This document shows positions 1 through 10,106 of a DNA stretch of 64,000 nt, piece by piece. The position numbers and the translations under genes were made by a program. The notes beneath the pieces were generated by a model, which saw only the letters and a program-made list of their open reading frames with translations, ran no database searches and was not told where the DNA came from. The DNA is taken from positions 65,271,038 to 65,335,037 of the forward strand of contig JBANSL010000007.1 in NCBI GenBank assembly GCA_037127255.1, written 5' to 3'. Positions within the stretch are counted from its first letter, which is position 1, and each line of letters starts with the position of its first letter. The DNA comes from Persicaria tinctoria (Eukaryota > Streptophyta > Magnoliopsida > Caryophyllales > Polygonaceae).

Positions 1-983
1 AGTTTAGGAGTTCTAAGGTTTTTAAGGTGTTGGCTTTCTGCGAAAGTTGATTGCCAGGATTGTAAAAGGCTTTGAATTTAGTTTTAATGCAAGTTTCTTT
101 TTATACATCAATGTCTGTTATTGCAATGAGGCGTGAGTAGTCCACCCACTTCTGGGGCTGGGGTGAGCCCGACGGTGGCCGTGTGAGGCGATGCGATAAA
201 GGTCAGATCTTTTTGTGCAATTCATCTTCTATCCCTATGAGCATGATTCTTTTGCGAGAGTTGAAGGTGATCCTTGTTTTTGTTATTGAAGCGAAAGTGA
301 TCTTAATGCAACTTGGGTTAATTATGTGAAAAAGGGTTAGTAACAATTAGGGTTTATGCGAAAGCCTCTATATGCCTATTTGTTAATGACGAAAGTTATT
401 TGATGGAAAGCATGATCTTTTGTGCCTTTGTGTGTTACTTTGCATGGTTATCGTTGTGGTGTTGATACCCTAGCATTGGGAGTCTTTTATTATATTGATT
501 TATTTCTGTCGAATTTCTGGGTTCTGTGTTCGAAAATTTGCAATTTAAATTTCTGAGTTTTCTGCATTCTATTCGAGATAGAGGAAAGCTTTGTCGAGAT
601 CGAGTAGATGTGGTCGATCTCGAGTACGCTTGGTCTAGGTCGAGTAAAGTTTCTGTCTTTTGTCGATTTCTGAAGTTTCTGTCTTTACCTGCCCTTGTCG
701 ATCTCGAGTTGACTGTGGTCGAGATCGATGAGCCCTTTGCTTGGCTTTTATTTTCTGCTTTGCTTTGTCTTTCTTTCTTTGTTCCTTTGTTTCTGTCTTT
801 CTGCTATTCTGCCTGTGAGATCGGTTGCTACCTGAGAACTGCTGACGTGCTTCCTCGTGGATTCGATCCTGACTTTTCTCTTACTACAACGGGAGGAAGT
901 CTTGTATTTATTTGCTGAGGCAGGGAAGTCAGTCTGAACTTTATTTCATATTTATTTCATACTTGACCATCCTTCTGCAAACA
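1..983 (+). repeat. 5' LTR, 3' half (R/U5) of gypsy element A
   Basis: Direct repeat of 7142-8124. It ends CAAACA at 983, seven bases before the primer binding site. The first roughly 1160 bp of this LTR lie left of the window. A 130-codon open frame at 526-918, also present in the other LTR, is not regarded as a gene. Confidence 0.9.
573..730. repeat. TCGA-palindrome cluster in the R/U5 part of LTR A
   Basis: Several copies of TCGA-NN-TCGA, for example GTCGAGATCGAG, GTCGATCTCGAG and GTCGAGATCGAT, with a few degenerate ones. The same cluster is found at 7714-7871 in the 3' LTR, where one unit reads GTCGAGATCGAC. Confidence 0.8.
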
Positions 984-989
984 ACAAAT

Positions 990-1007
990 TGGCGCCGTTG
1001 CCGGGGA
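990..1007 (+). other. Primer binding site, tRNA-Asp type
   Basis: TGGCGCCGTTGCCGGGGA is complementary to the 3' end of plant tRNA-Asp(GUC) including CCA. It starts 6 bases after the LTR end at 983. This primer is common in Athila and Tat elements. Confidence 0.9.
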
Positions 1008-1069
1008 AGCAATCATTCGCGCCTTAGGTAGTCAGTTCTCACTGTTTCTTTGAGTTACTTTTCAGGTGT

Positions 1070-2908
1070 ATGCGCCGTTCTGGTGAAACACCTGAGTTTG
1101 ACGCCTTAGACGAACCGGAACGCCTATTTCACATCCGAGCTAAACTACAAAGAGCCATGGCAGCTGCGGAGACACAGGAACAGCTGGTCGCTAGGCTTAC
1201 CAGGGAATTGGCCGCTAAGAATGCTGCTATCGCCGCTGAGAAAGCAGCAAGGGAACAAGCACAGGCCGAGCTTGCCCAATATCCAACCACGGCAGAGGAC
1301 TACATGCATCCAACGCTCGTCGTGCCTGAATCGGCGATTCTAATCCCTGATAACTCTTTTGAAATTCGCACTCAATTTCTTATAGAGCTTAAAAATAATG
1401 CCTTTTATGGTAGATTTAATGAGTGTCCTCTTGAACATATTACAAACTTTTATGACATGTGCCGTACTCTTGCTGAAGGTACAACCCTGGAATACGTCAA
1501 GATGAAATCTTTTCGCTGGTCTCTCGCTGGGCCTGCACTGAAATGGCTGGAAGGGCTGAAAGCAAGATCACTCACAACCTGGGCCCAAGTAGAGCAAGAG
1601 TTTCTGAACAAATTCTTCTCACCCGCCAAAACAGCACATCTCCGCTAGAGAATCACCGCCTTCAAACAGAAGCAAGGGGAACCGCTGGCAAAGGCATGAG
1701 AGCGCTACAAGGAACTTCTGCGATCTTGCCCTACTCATGGAAAACCACCCTACGTCATTCAGGAGATTTTCTTCAACTCTCTTGATCAAGTCACTAAGGA
1801 CAGAATCAACCATTATACTCGCTATGAGTATCTGACAATGCCGCCAAGTGACGCATGGGATGTGCTAGAGAAGCTCACTAACTACGACAACAAGTATGGG
1901 TCTACTGCAACTTATGAAGAGAACCCATACGCTAGGCCAGCACCATCCATGCCCCTCTATGAGCCACCTAAGGAGATTGATCCTGATGTTAGGGAGCAGT
2001 ACTACAGAGACCAGAATAAGAAGCTCATCAAGCAAGTAAAGTATCTCTCTGTCAACCAGCCTTGTATTGAATGCGGATCGCAAAGGCACACCACTCCTGA
2101 GTGCCCACACGCAGAGCAAGTCAGGATGGCAGAGCATCATGAGGAGGCAGCTTACGCAGGGGGTCCCAGTCGCTACATGGGGGACCAAAGGTTTCAGCAA
2201 CCACAATGGAACCAAGGTGTCCCTAGGAACCCCCCGCCCTACAGAGCTCCAGGACATACGGAAAGGGACCAGAAAAAGGATGATATACAGACAGTCCCGG
2301 AGGAAATAAGGAGGAATCACTCAGAAACTAGGCAATCCTTCAACTCAGTATATACTCAGATGCAAGGTGTCAACTCTAGGCTTGGGGAAATTGATATATG
2401 ACGAAAATCAGTTGATACACAGATTGGTCAGCTAGCAGCAGGAATCCCCAGACAGTCAGGCTCGCTCCCTGGATCTTCAGAACCAAATCCTAAGGGGAAG
2501 ACTGGACATATCGCTGCTGTAAAACTCAGAAGTGGCCATCAATTGCAAGAGCCAGAGGTCGGAAAGCAGCAGAACAACGGAGAACAGCAAGTCGACCTCG
2601 ACAAACCTGTAGTCGATCTCGACGAAGGCCTCTTCGATCTCGAGGAGAACCTGCAAAAATCTTCGTCTGCACCGCACATCAACTCGACTACGCCCAACCT
2701 GGTCGATGTCGACAAGACTCTAGTCGATGTCGAGGAGCCCCTGGTCGACATAGAGCAGCCTGCAACACCTCCGACGTCTGTTCTGGCTCCAAATCAGAAA
2801 AAGAAGCTGCCTTTCCCCACAAAATCTCCAAAGGACCCGGTAGAGAAAAAGTTTCAGCGCTTCATCAAGATGCTTCAGAAGCTCAACGTCACCATCCCCT
2901 TCACATAA
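1070..2908 (+). pseudogene. gag region of gypsy element A, with in-frame stops
   Basis: Retroviral-type gag (capsid/nucleocapsid) coding sequence in a single frame. In-frame stops are TAG at 1646, TGA at 1697, TGA at 2399 and TAA at 2906; coding character continues unchanged across each one, so these look like point mutations, not frameshifts. A coiled-coil-like Ala/Glu/Gln-rich start (1070-1290) is followed by the capsid-like core (about 1340-1840) and one CCHC zinc knuckle (CX2CX4HX4C) at about 2063-2104. Beyond the knuckle, 2587-2762 encodes acidic repeats of the form VDLD, VDVD, VDIE built from the TCGA palindromes. The start at 1070 follows the primer site by 62 bp; no better upstream ATG is seen. 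Confidence 0.8.
2587..2762 (+). repeat. TCGA-palindrome cluster inside gag
   Basis: About seven TCGA-NN-TCGA units (for example GTCGACCTCGAC, GTCGATCTCGAC, GTCGATGTCGAC) are spaced 15-45 bp apart. In the gag frame each reads as a VDLD or VDVD-type acidic tetrapeptide. Confidence 0.85.
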
Positions 2909-3358
2909 GCTCTCAATGAAATGCCATCCTATGTCAAGTTCCTGAAGGAGATTCTGAGCAAAAAGCGATCAATGGCTGAAATCACAGAGGAGTGCAGCCA
3001 TCTGGACATATTGGAGAAGAGGCCGGATCCAGGTAAGTTTGCTATAACTATTGGGTTTGGTCCATACAAAATTAATGCTTTATGTGATCTTAGAGCTAGT
3101 GTGAGTATAATGCCTTTAACGATTTGGTCCAAGATTAAGATAGGTGCCCTTGAGCCCGTGGATGCTAGACTTTACATGGCCAACAACACGGTGGTCATTC
3201 CAACAGGCATAGTGGATAATGTGCCAGTACAAGTAGGTAAATTCTTTGTCCCTGCTGATTTTCTAGTTGTTGATATGCAAGAAGATCCTGCTTGTCCAAT
3301 TATTCTAGGAAGGCCCTTCTTGGCGACGGTGGATGCCAACATAAGCGTAAGGAAATGA
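2909..3358 (+). pseudogene. Retropepsin-like aspartic protease of gypsy element A, degenerate
   Basis: Continues the gag frame after the TAA at 2906 (the peptide runs PFT-stop-ALNEMPSY). It carries a pepsin-type protease fold: the catalytic strand reads CDLRASVSIMP around 3083-3115, and the distal motif ILGRPFLAT lies near 3301-3330. Related plant gypsy proteases have Asp-Leu-Gly-Ala-Ser at the active site; here Gly is Arg, which should disturb the catalytic turn. The frame ends with TGA at 3356, yet similarity of style continues beyond it. An inactive protease is inferred. Confidence 0.78.
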
Positions 3359-4507
3359 GTGCTCACCTTCAACATCAGCGATGAGGTAATTGAGTATTCC
3401 TTTAATAAAACTGAAAGGCATACAGGTCCAATGGAAGAGGTCAAATCTATCTCAGCTGGCTACATAACCTGCGGGGAACCTAAGGTCAGAAATATGACCC
3501 CTGAGGAGCTGGAAAAGAGGGACATGGAGGCACAGGTGGAGGAGATCATGGCAATCCTCAAGGAGAACACAGAGAATCCAATCGACACAGACCAAGGTAA
3601 GTCGTTGTGGATCAATTATTTTTCGGATGCCTTGACAGGAACTAAGTATGGGGTCAAGATCGACCAAGACTCCTCGACATCGAGGACCCTAGTCGATCTC
3701 GACCAGACCAAGGAGCCTCCACCAGCACCAGCCTCGTCGAGCAGCCAGACGGAAGCAGAACCCTACTCGACCTCGAGTAGACTTGTCGAGATCGACCACC
3801 ACTCGGCCAACTCGACTTCGCCTTCCTCGACGCTAACGACTCCAGCACCAGAGCCCTTGTCGATCTCGAGTACGCTACTCGATGTCGACCAACTTCAGCA
3901 TCCTCGGGCACCGTCTTCCTCAACACATACTCCACTAGACGGGCCATCCTTGTCGATCTCGACCAGCCTTGTCGAGATCGACCACCACCCGACTCCACCA
4001 GAGCCCTCTTCCTCGACACTGGAGCCACCAGGAGCGGAGCCCTACTCGAGGTCGACCAACCTTGTCGAGATCGACAAGCCCTACCCTTCGTCGACTTCCG
4101 CATCCTCGAACAGACCACCACCAGAACCTGCAGACTCGTCGAGATCGACTGGCCCTAGTCGAGATCGACCAAACACAGTTGTCCCCGATTCCGTCTCTGC
4201 GAAGGTAAGCCAAGGTATGGATCTTTCTTCTCCTATTTCCATTAAAGATCTATCTATACATGGGAGAGGTTTGCCTTGGTATGTGCGCTTATGTAGGATT
4301 TCCAATGATGAGCCTAAGGAATATGAAGTTGGAGACAAGCTCTATGTCTCTAAATCAAAGGATCATTGGTTCCATAACAAATTCAACAAGAAGCGGATGG
4401 GACCTTTCGTGGTGAACAAGATCCATTCTGGAGGATTACAGCTGATGGACAAGAATGGAGTTTTATTTGAGGCCCAAGCTACATGGGCCCTGCAAATGCC
4501 ACCTTGA
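3359..4507 (+). pseudogene. Repeat-rich linker joined to an integrase GPY/F-like C-terminus, gypsy element A
   Basis: Same frame as gag-protease, 382 codons to the TGA at 4505. Residues about 100-270 are Ser/Pro/Thr-rich and contain repeated units of the form SxSxxLVEID, produced by pairs of TCGA palindromes. The last about 80 residues hold WFHNKFNKKRMGPFVV (from about 4367) and a following LMDKNGVLF segment, which resembles the GPY/F module ending many gypsy integrases. If so, reverse transcriptase, RNase H and integrase catalytic core were lost and only the integrase tail remains. Long antisense open frames over 3654-4338 are by-products of the palindromes. Confidence 0.65.
3655..4175 (+). 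repeat. TCGA-palindrome array in the coding tail
   Basis: At least a dozen TCGA-NN-TCGA units, mostly in pairs: an ACTCGA..TCGA unit about 20 bp before a GTCGAGATCGAC unit. The paired arrangement recurs in the LTR U3 at 6237-6838. In frame the pairs read SxSx then LVEID. Confidence 0.88.
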
Positions 4508-5971
4508 GCTAAATGGAAAAGTCGGCCTAGCGACTATAAAATCTAGAGCTTGTACATAGACTTTTTAGAACTTTTGAGACTTTGTTGTTTTAATTTTTGG
4601 TTTTGAACTTTTAGTTTTGCTATTTTGGGTATATGTCTTCTACACTTTTCAGGTCCATGGATAGAACCAAGCAATACTCGGCCCAGGAGGTGCTTCCATT
4701 CGAAATTTTGAGGCCCTGCACACCTGTCTTGTGAGTTTCTTTCTTTACCCTTGTTTTTTATACAGTGAGGACACTGTAATGTTTAAGTATGGGGTGGGGG
4801 AAGGGCTTACTTTATGCATATTTTTTCATATTTGATATTTAAAGTTTATTTCTTAGAATTGCTACATGGCTATTTTGGAATGCATTTTTTATTTATGTGC
4901 TTATATGCATGTTTTCCAAAATTTGAGAAAAATGACCCCCATTGAAATTTTTGAATAATGTCATGGAAGCTTATATTGAACTCGACGATGCAAAATTAGA
5001 TTCATTAGAGATATAGCATGAAATTGCCTAGTAAAGGGAAGTCACAATGAAGTGCATTATTTTCTTGAAAACCATGAAAGGAGGTAAAATTTGAAGTTGC
5101 TTTTGACATGTTGCATGATAAGATGATGGAGGACTTTATATTTCCATATAATGCTCATATTGTTATAATCCTAGCCTTACCCATGCTTATGCATCACAAA
5201 AGTCATAATATGCCTTATTTCAATTATTGCTCCACATGATCTAAATATTTGCCATTCTTTACCTTATCCGGGGATTATGTTGAGAATGATGTTACATTAT
5301 GGAGATTGTTATATGGTGTTTGTGTTGTTGTTATCATTATTGGGGTTTGGAAGGAAATTGTTTGAAATTTATGGAAAATTTAATGAGTGAAAGAAAATCC
5401 AATCACCTTAGGAGATAAAGGTAGATTGACCCTGCTCTCTGAGATAATAGTTTGGAGAGATGGGACACATTGTGAGGAGTCCAAAGCACTAAGTATCCGG
5501 GGCCATTCATGACACCCATGTTTGCGACTCGCGAGAAGGCAGTGCTGAGGTTAGAGAGGTAAAAGCATTATTATGGATAAGAGCATTATGAAAGGTGATG
5601 AATCATATGAGAAAGAATGTGGTATGAAAGTTTGGAAATACTCCATTTCCCCGGATCATAAAAGCACCACATTGCCAGAAATTGCCCACCTTTTAGCCTT
5701 TTACCAATCTACTCCTATTTGAGCTTAAATTAAAGTCCTCTTGATTATTAATGCTTTGTCACGTATGAATTGTTTTTGCATAACCCTCCTTTTGTGAGTA
5801 GATGTTGCTTTTATACATTTGCACATGCATGGATCTGTGACATAAGTACCTTTTCAAGGATGGTAATTGATTGTAGGGTTATATGAGAATGAATCTAATA
5901 TGTTGAGAGTTTTGATTTCTTCCCCTAAATGACAATTAAAAGTATTGCTTGAGGACAAGCAAGCTTAAGTA
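4508..5971 (+). other. Non-coding 3' region of gypsy element A with an extra purine tract
   Basis: No open frame of note on either strand. A purine-rich stretch at 4786-4805 (AAGTATGGGGTGGGGGAAGG, from 4785) sits after GAGGACAC and resembles the true polypurine tract at the end of this region, which sits after GAGGACAAG. Otherwise AT-rich sequence without recognisable content. Confidence 0.6.
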
Positions 5972-5980
5972 TGGGGTGTT
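5966..5980 (+). other. Polypurine tract next to the 3' LTR of element A
   Basis: TAAGTATGGGGTGTT directly precedes the LTR start TGTTGTGAGC at 5981. This is the expected plus-strand priming position. Confidence 0.75.
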
Positions 5981-6236
5981 TGTTGTGAGCTGAATTTGCC
6001 ATGTTTTACATTACCTTTTATGTCGATTTTTGCATACATTTCACTCATTTGGGCTAAGATAGTACAGATCTACGTAGTTTATGTTTATTTGCCAAATTAT
6101 GGAATCTACACCAGTTTCTGTTTAAATCGTAGAATTCGAGGCGTTTTACAACAATTCTAAGGAAGGTCGGAAAAGCTCAAAAATCCACTACAGAAGTCAA
6201 AGGTCAAAGAAGTAGCGGAACCAGTCGAATCGAGCT

Positions 6237-6838
6237 TAGAACCCAAGCTACTCGATCTCGAGTAGACCTTACTCGATCTCAACGAGCATGTCCGAGCACA
6301 GCTTTGTTGACCAGGACGAACGTCGAGAACCAGACCAACCCGAATTCCGGACCTAACTCGATCTCGACAAGACCCTAGTCGAGATCGACGAAGCCTAGTG
6401 CCACACCCGGAGTCGACGAGGAGAGAAGCTGATCGAGAAGCCGAGCACAACCCTACTCGACCTCGACAAACTGTAGTCGAGATTGACAAGCCCCACAACG
6501 CCAGTCCGAGTCCGTGCCGAGGAGAAGCTGCTCGACCAGAGAAGGCCACACCCTACTCGATCTCGACGAACCCTTATCGAGATCGACGAGCCAGAGTCCA
6601 GATCCAGGCTTGTCGAGCACACCTACCCGAGAAGACCTAATCGACTGATCAATCCTACTCGAGGTCGACTAGGGCTACTCGAGGTCGACGAGCGCCAGGA
6701 ACCCAGATCCGAGCCTGTCGAGCAGAGCTAGCCGGGAAGTCCACTCGACGAACAATCCTTGTCGAGGTCGACGAGCCCTTGTCGATGTCGAGTATACCAG
6801 TCTACATAAACGCGTCGTCGAGGGCTGTCCTAGTCGAG
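6237..6838. repeat. TCGA-palindrome array in U3 of LTR A
   Basis: About twenty sites built on TCGA-NN-TCGA or single TCGA, in both orientations, such as ACTCGATCTCGAGT, GTCGAGATCGACGA and CTCGAGGTCGACGA. The array ends about 220 bp upstream of the TATA box. No open reading frame explains it here, unlike the copies in the coding tail. Confidence 0.88.
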
Positions 6839-7061
6839 TTGGGATTCCTTGGGGCCGAAGGAGGAATATTCTATCCGAATTCTATCAAGTCTATCCATGG
6901 GAGACAAGATCTATCAACACATGAAGACCTACCTAAATTAGATTTATCTTTTCCCTTATTGATTTATTTCTTTAAGCATTTTATTTATCTTTTAGCAAAG
7001 TAGATATAGATTTAGAGATAGAGATAGATGATTATTTCCTTGATTAGCGAGGTTTGATCAC

Positions 7062-7070
7062 TATAAATAA
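7062..7070 (+). promoter_or_regulatory. TATA box of LTR A
   Basis: TATAAATAA lies in an otherwise mixed context, about 220 bp downstream of the U3 array and about 1050 bp before the LTR end. The transcript start would be near 7095 (inferred). Confidence 0.6.
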
Positions 7071-7713
7071 GGCCCTTGGGGCTGGTTTTTCATTCATTCC
7101 AAGACACACACATTCCAATTCAGAGACACAATTACACATAGAGTTTAGGAGTTCTACGGTTTTTAAGGTTTTGGCTTTCTGCGAAAGTTGATTGCCAGGA
7201 TTGTAAAAGGCTTTGAATTTAGTTTTAATGCAAGTTTCTTTTTATACATCAATGTCTTTTATTGCAATGAGGCGTGAGTAGTCCACCCACTTCTGGGGCT
7301 GGGGTGAGCCCGACGGTGGCCGTGTTAGGCGATGCGATAAAGGTCAGATCTTTTTGTGCAATTCATCTTCTATCCCTATGAGCATGATTCTTTTGCGAGA
7401 GTTGAAGGTGATCCCTGTTTGTGTTATTGAAGCGAAAGTGATCTTAATGCAACTTGGGTTAATTATGTGAAAAAGGGTTAGTAACAATTAGGGTTTATGC
7501 GAAAGCCTCTATATGCATATTTGTTAATGACGAAAGTTATTTGATGGAAAGCATGATCTTTTGTGCCTTTTTGTGTTACTTTGCATGGTTATCGTTGTGG
7601 TGTTGATACCCTAGCTTTGGGAGTCTTTTATTTTATTGATTTATTTCTGTCGAATTTCTGAGTTCTGTGTTCGAAAATTTGCAATTTAAATTTCTGAGTT
7701 TTCCGCATTCTAG

Positions 7714-7871
7714 TCGAGATAGAGGAAAGCTTTGTCGAGATCGAGTAGCTGTGGTCGATCTCGAGTACGCTTGGTCTAGGTCGAGTAAAGTTTCTGTCTT
7801 TTGTCGATTTCTGAAGTTTCTGTCTTTACCTGCCCTTGTCGATCTCGAGTTGACTGTGGTCGAGATCGACG
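7714..7871. repeat. TCGA-palindrome cluster, R/U5 of the 3' LTR
   Basis: Copy of the cluster at 573-730; several sites are more perfectly palindromic here (GTCGAGATCGAC for GTCGAGATCGAT). Confidence 0.8.
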
Positions 7872-8124
7872 AGCCCTTTGCTTTGCTTTTATTTTCTGCT
7901 TTGCTTTGTCTTTCTTTCTTTGTTCCTTTGTTTCTGTCTTTCTGCTGTTCTGCCTGTGAGATCGGTTGCTACCTGAGAACTGCTGACGTGCTTCCTCGTG
8001 GATTCGATCCTGACTTTTCTCTTACTACAACGGGAGGAAGTCTTGTATTTATTTGCTGAGACAGGGAAGTCAGTCTGAACTTTATTTCATATTTATTTCA
8101 TACTTGACCATCCTCCTGCAAACA

Positions 8125-9390
8125 ACTGTGCAACATGTACCGGATCTTCGCTTGATTTTGATTTCTCGACAAGCCTTGGACCGCGTGAGAAGGTTATTAT
8201 AGTAGCATTGGTGATTGATAAGGCACAATTTGTATAGGCATTTAATGTCGTTCTTATGTTGTTTAGGTTGCATTTAAACATGCATGTATTTAGCATAAAT
8301 TGCATAATCTGTTCTTAATGGTTGAAATAGTCGGAAACTACACTATTTCGGTGTTTTATGCTGACACTGTGCGTTTATAACAAATTTATGATCTATAATA
8401 ATGGGTGGTTGTCAAACTCGAACCCCAATTTGAATAGCCAAGTGATTAACATTGATAATAGGAGTTGCAAAAGGAAAAAGCTTCATATTGTGCGGACAAT
8501 CCACCCAATCATCATTGATAAGGTTGATTAAAATTACAATAACATGCAGACTAAATACACCCCAAATCCTGCACGTCAGAATTGACGTGTAGGGTTGAAG
8601 TGGGTTAATTAATTTTTTTAACGTGTTAATTAATTGGAAAGGCATGCACGTTCATTTCGACGTGTACTTTTGATGAGGGATTTGCGGTGTATCTAACAAC
8701 ACTCTTGCATCAATTATGAAACAGTGAGTTCAGGTAGCTATCCCTTCTATATCAAATAAGATTGCTAGAACAAACTCTAAGTGAACAAAAAGTCGATTAA
8801 AAGCAAAGACGTGAGAAAATATGAAGTTGTTTGCTCAAGATCGAAAACTCCAGGAATCCTTCCTTTTCAAATTAAAGAACAAACTCAACTTACCACTCTG
8901 TACAAGCCTTGATAGATTAATGTCAAATTATACCAACAAACTCACATACATAGATTTTTTTTTTTTTCATACACTTTGTATAATCTTGTTGCTATCAACA
9001 GTTGGCAGTTCTAGGGATATCAAAATTCAAGGCCAATTCCAACCCAAATAAACATAAATTGAGGATAAAAAAAGAGCATACCATAGTATTCTTCAACTAT
9101 GGCCACCGAACCTCTCCTCGCAAGTCGATCAAGCAGTAGAAAAGTGCAGACACCACACAAATTGTTGTAGTTTCTCACTTTGGCATTTCGTCGAACAGAT
9201 GGAGGGGCACAAAGTACATGTTTGACACCAAGACGACCCCTTCTGTGACAAGGAGGAATTACCTTCGTCCAACACGGATCTTCCTCCTTCCTCTTCTTCG
9301 ATCCCTCCTCTACTCTGCTGGAAAGAAATGAGAGAGAAAACGGCGGAGCATCGACGCCGTCCCCAAGGTCAAGCGCCTTTCTCTTTCTCC
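8125..9390. other. Sequence between gypsy A and the CACTA element; unrecognised
   Basis: Mostly AT-rich. On the minus strand about 9090-9330 an open stretch with Cys, Arg and Lys-rich codons (including GRLGVKHVLCAPPSVRR) could be a remnant exon, but I do not recognise it. The last 41 bp before 9391 read, with the sequence after 40470, as one open frame (see the glycine-rich exon). Confidence 0.35.
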
Positions 9391-9404
9391 CACTACTAAA
9401 ATAG

Positions 9405-10106
9405 TTTGATATATGGACGGATATTAGAGACGGATTTCACTTGTAGCTAATTGTGTCCCTATTAGGGATTAAATTTGGAACAAAATATCATAATTGATGC
9501 TATATTTTAAACAAATTAGCATAGTGTTGGTAATTCTGTTACTAATTGCAATATCCCATAATAGGTCCCTAAATCCATATCTAATGGGAACATGGTGAAA
9601 TATCGTGTCTACCTTTAACTCTATATAGCAACAGATATAGCAACCAATTTATATTTCGTCTCTATATAGAGACGAATTGAAATACACGCCTAAATTCATC
9701 TCTAATTACTGATGAATATAGGGATGAATAAGCATTCGACGCAAACTCATAAACAAAATAAACAAGTGTTAAAATATTGAGAAAATTGGATAATTAGGAC
9801 CCTTTTCAATAAATTTACTAGCTTATAGACCCCATAGTTAATTGTTTAGGTAATTAGACCTTTTTAATGGTGTTATTACCTAGTTACCCTTAACTAATTC
9901 TATTTCAAAAAAAATTTAATTAAAGAATAAATACTAGAACGGTTTTATGGATAAGATAATTAATTAAATTTTAAATATATATTTTTCAATCCCTAATTAA
10001 TTACCGGTTTCAAGGATTTTTTTCTATATGTAAGTATACACATCAAAATATATAACAAATGGCTGGATTATAATTATTGTACGTTAAATAACAGTAACAT
10101 CATAAC
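9405..10106. other. Left subterminal region of the CACTA element
   Basis: Scattered GACGGAT, GAGACGAAT and GTCCCTA motifs to about 9750, then AT-rich sequence without features up to the hAT insertion. Confidence 0.55.

Larger units (their letters stand above)
1..8124 (+). mobile_element. Non-autonomous Ty3/gypsy (Athila/Tat-like) LTR retrotransposon, 5' end outside window
   Basis: Positions 1-983 are repeated at 7142-8124 (constant offset 7141), which defines two LTRs. Between them lie a tRNA-Asp primer site, a gag-protease frame with five stops, a tail rich in VDLD/VEID peptides, a 1.45-kb non-coding stretch and a polypurine tract. No reverse transcriptase, RNase H or integrase core is present, so the element depended on a relative. 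By eye the two LTRs differ at about 20 of 983 positions, which suggests a fairly recent insertion. Athila/Tat is inferred from the tRNA-Asp primer, the DLxAS protease motif and the purine tract resembling AAGTATGGGG. Confidence 0.88.
5981..8124 (+). repeat. 3' LTR of gypsy element A (2144 bp)
   Basis: Starts TGTTGTGAGC after the purine tract and ends CAAACA; the part from 7142 repeats positions 1-983. U3 carries the large TCGA array, then a TATA box at 7062. Confidence 0.88.

Noticed and set aside
526..918. 130-codon open frame present in both LTRs of element A
   Set aside because: It lies wholly in LTR sequence, its composition follows the TCGA array and poly-pyrimidine tracts, and nothing resembles a known protein.
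3654..4338. Long antisense open frames
   Set aside because: TCGA palindromes read open on both strands; the sense frame is continuous with gag-protease.
2587..6838. CRISPR array
   Set aside because: Repeats are short palindromes with irregular spacing, inside a plant retrotransposon; there are no uniform spacers or cas genes.
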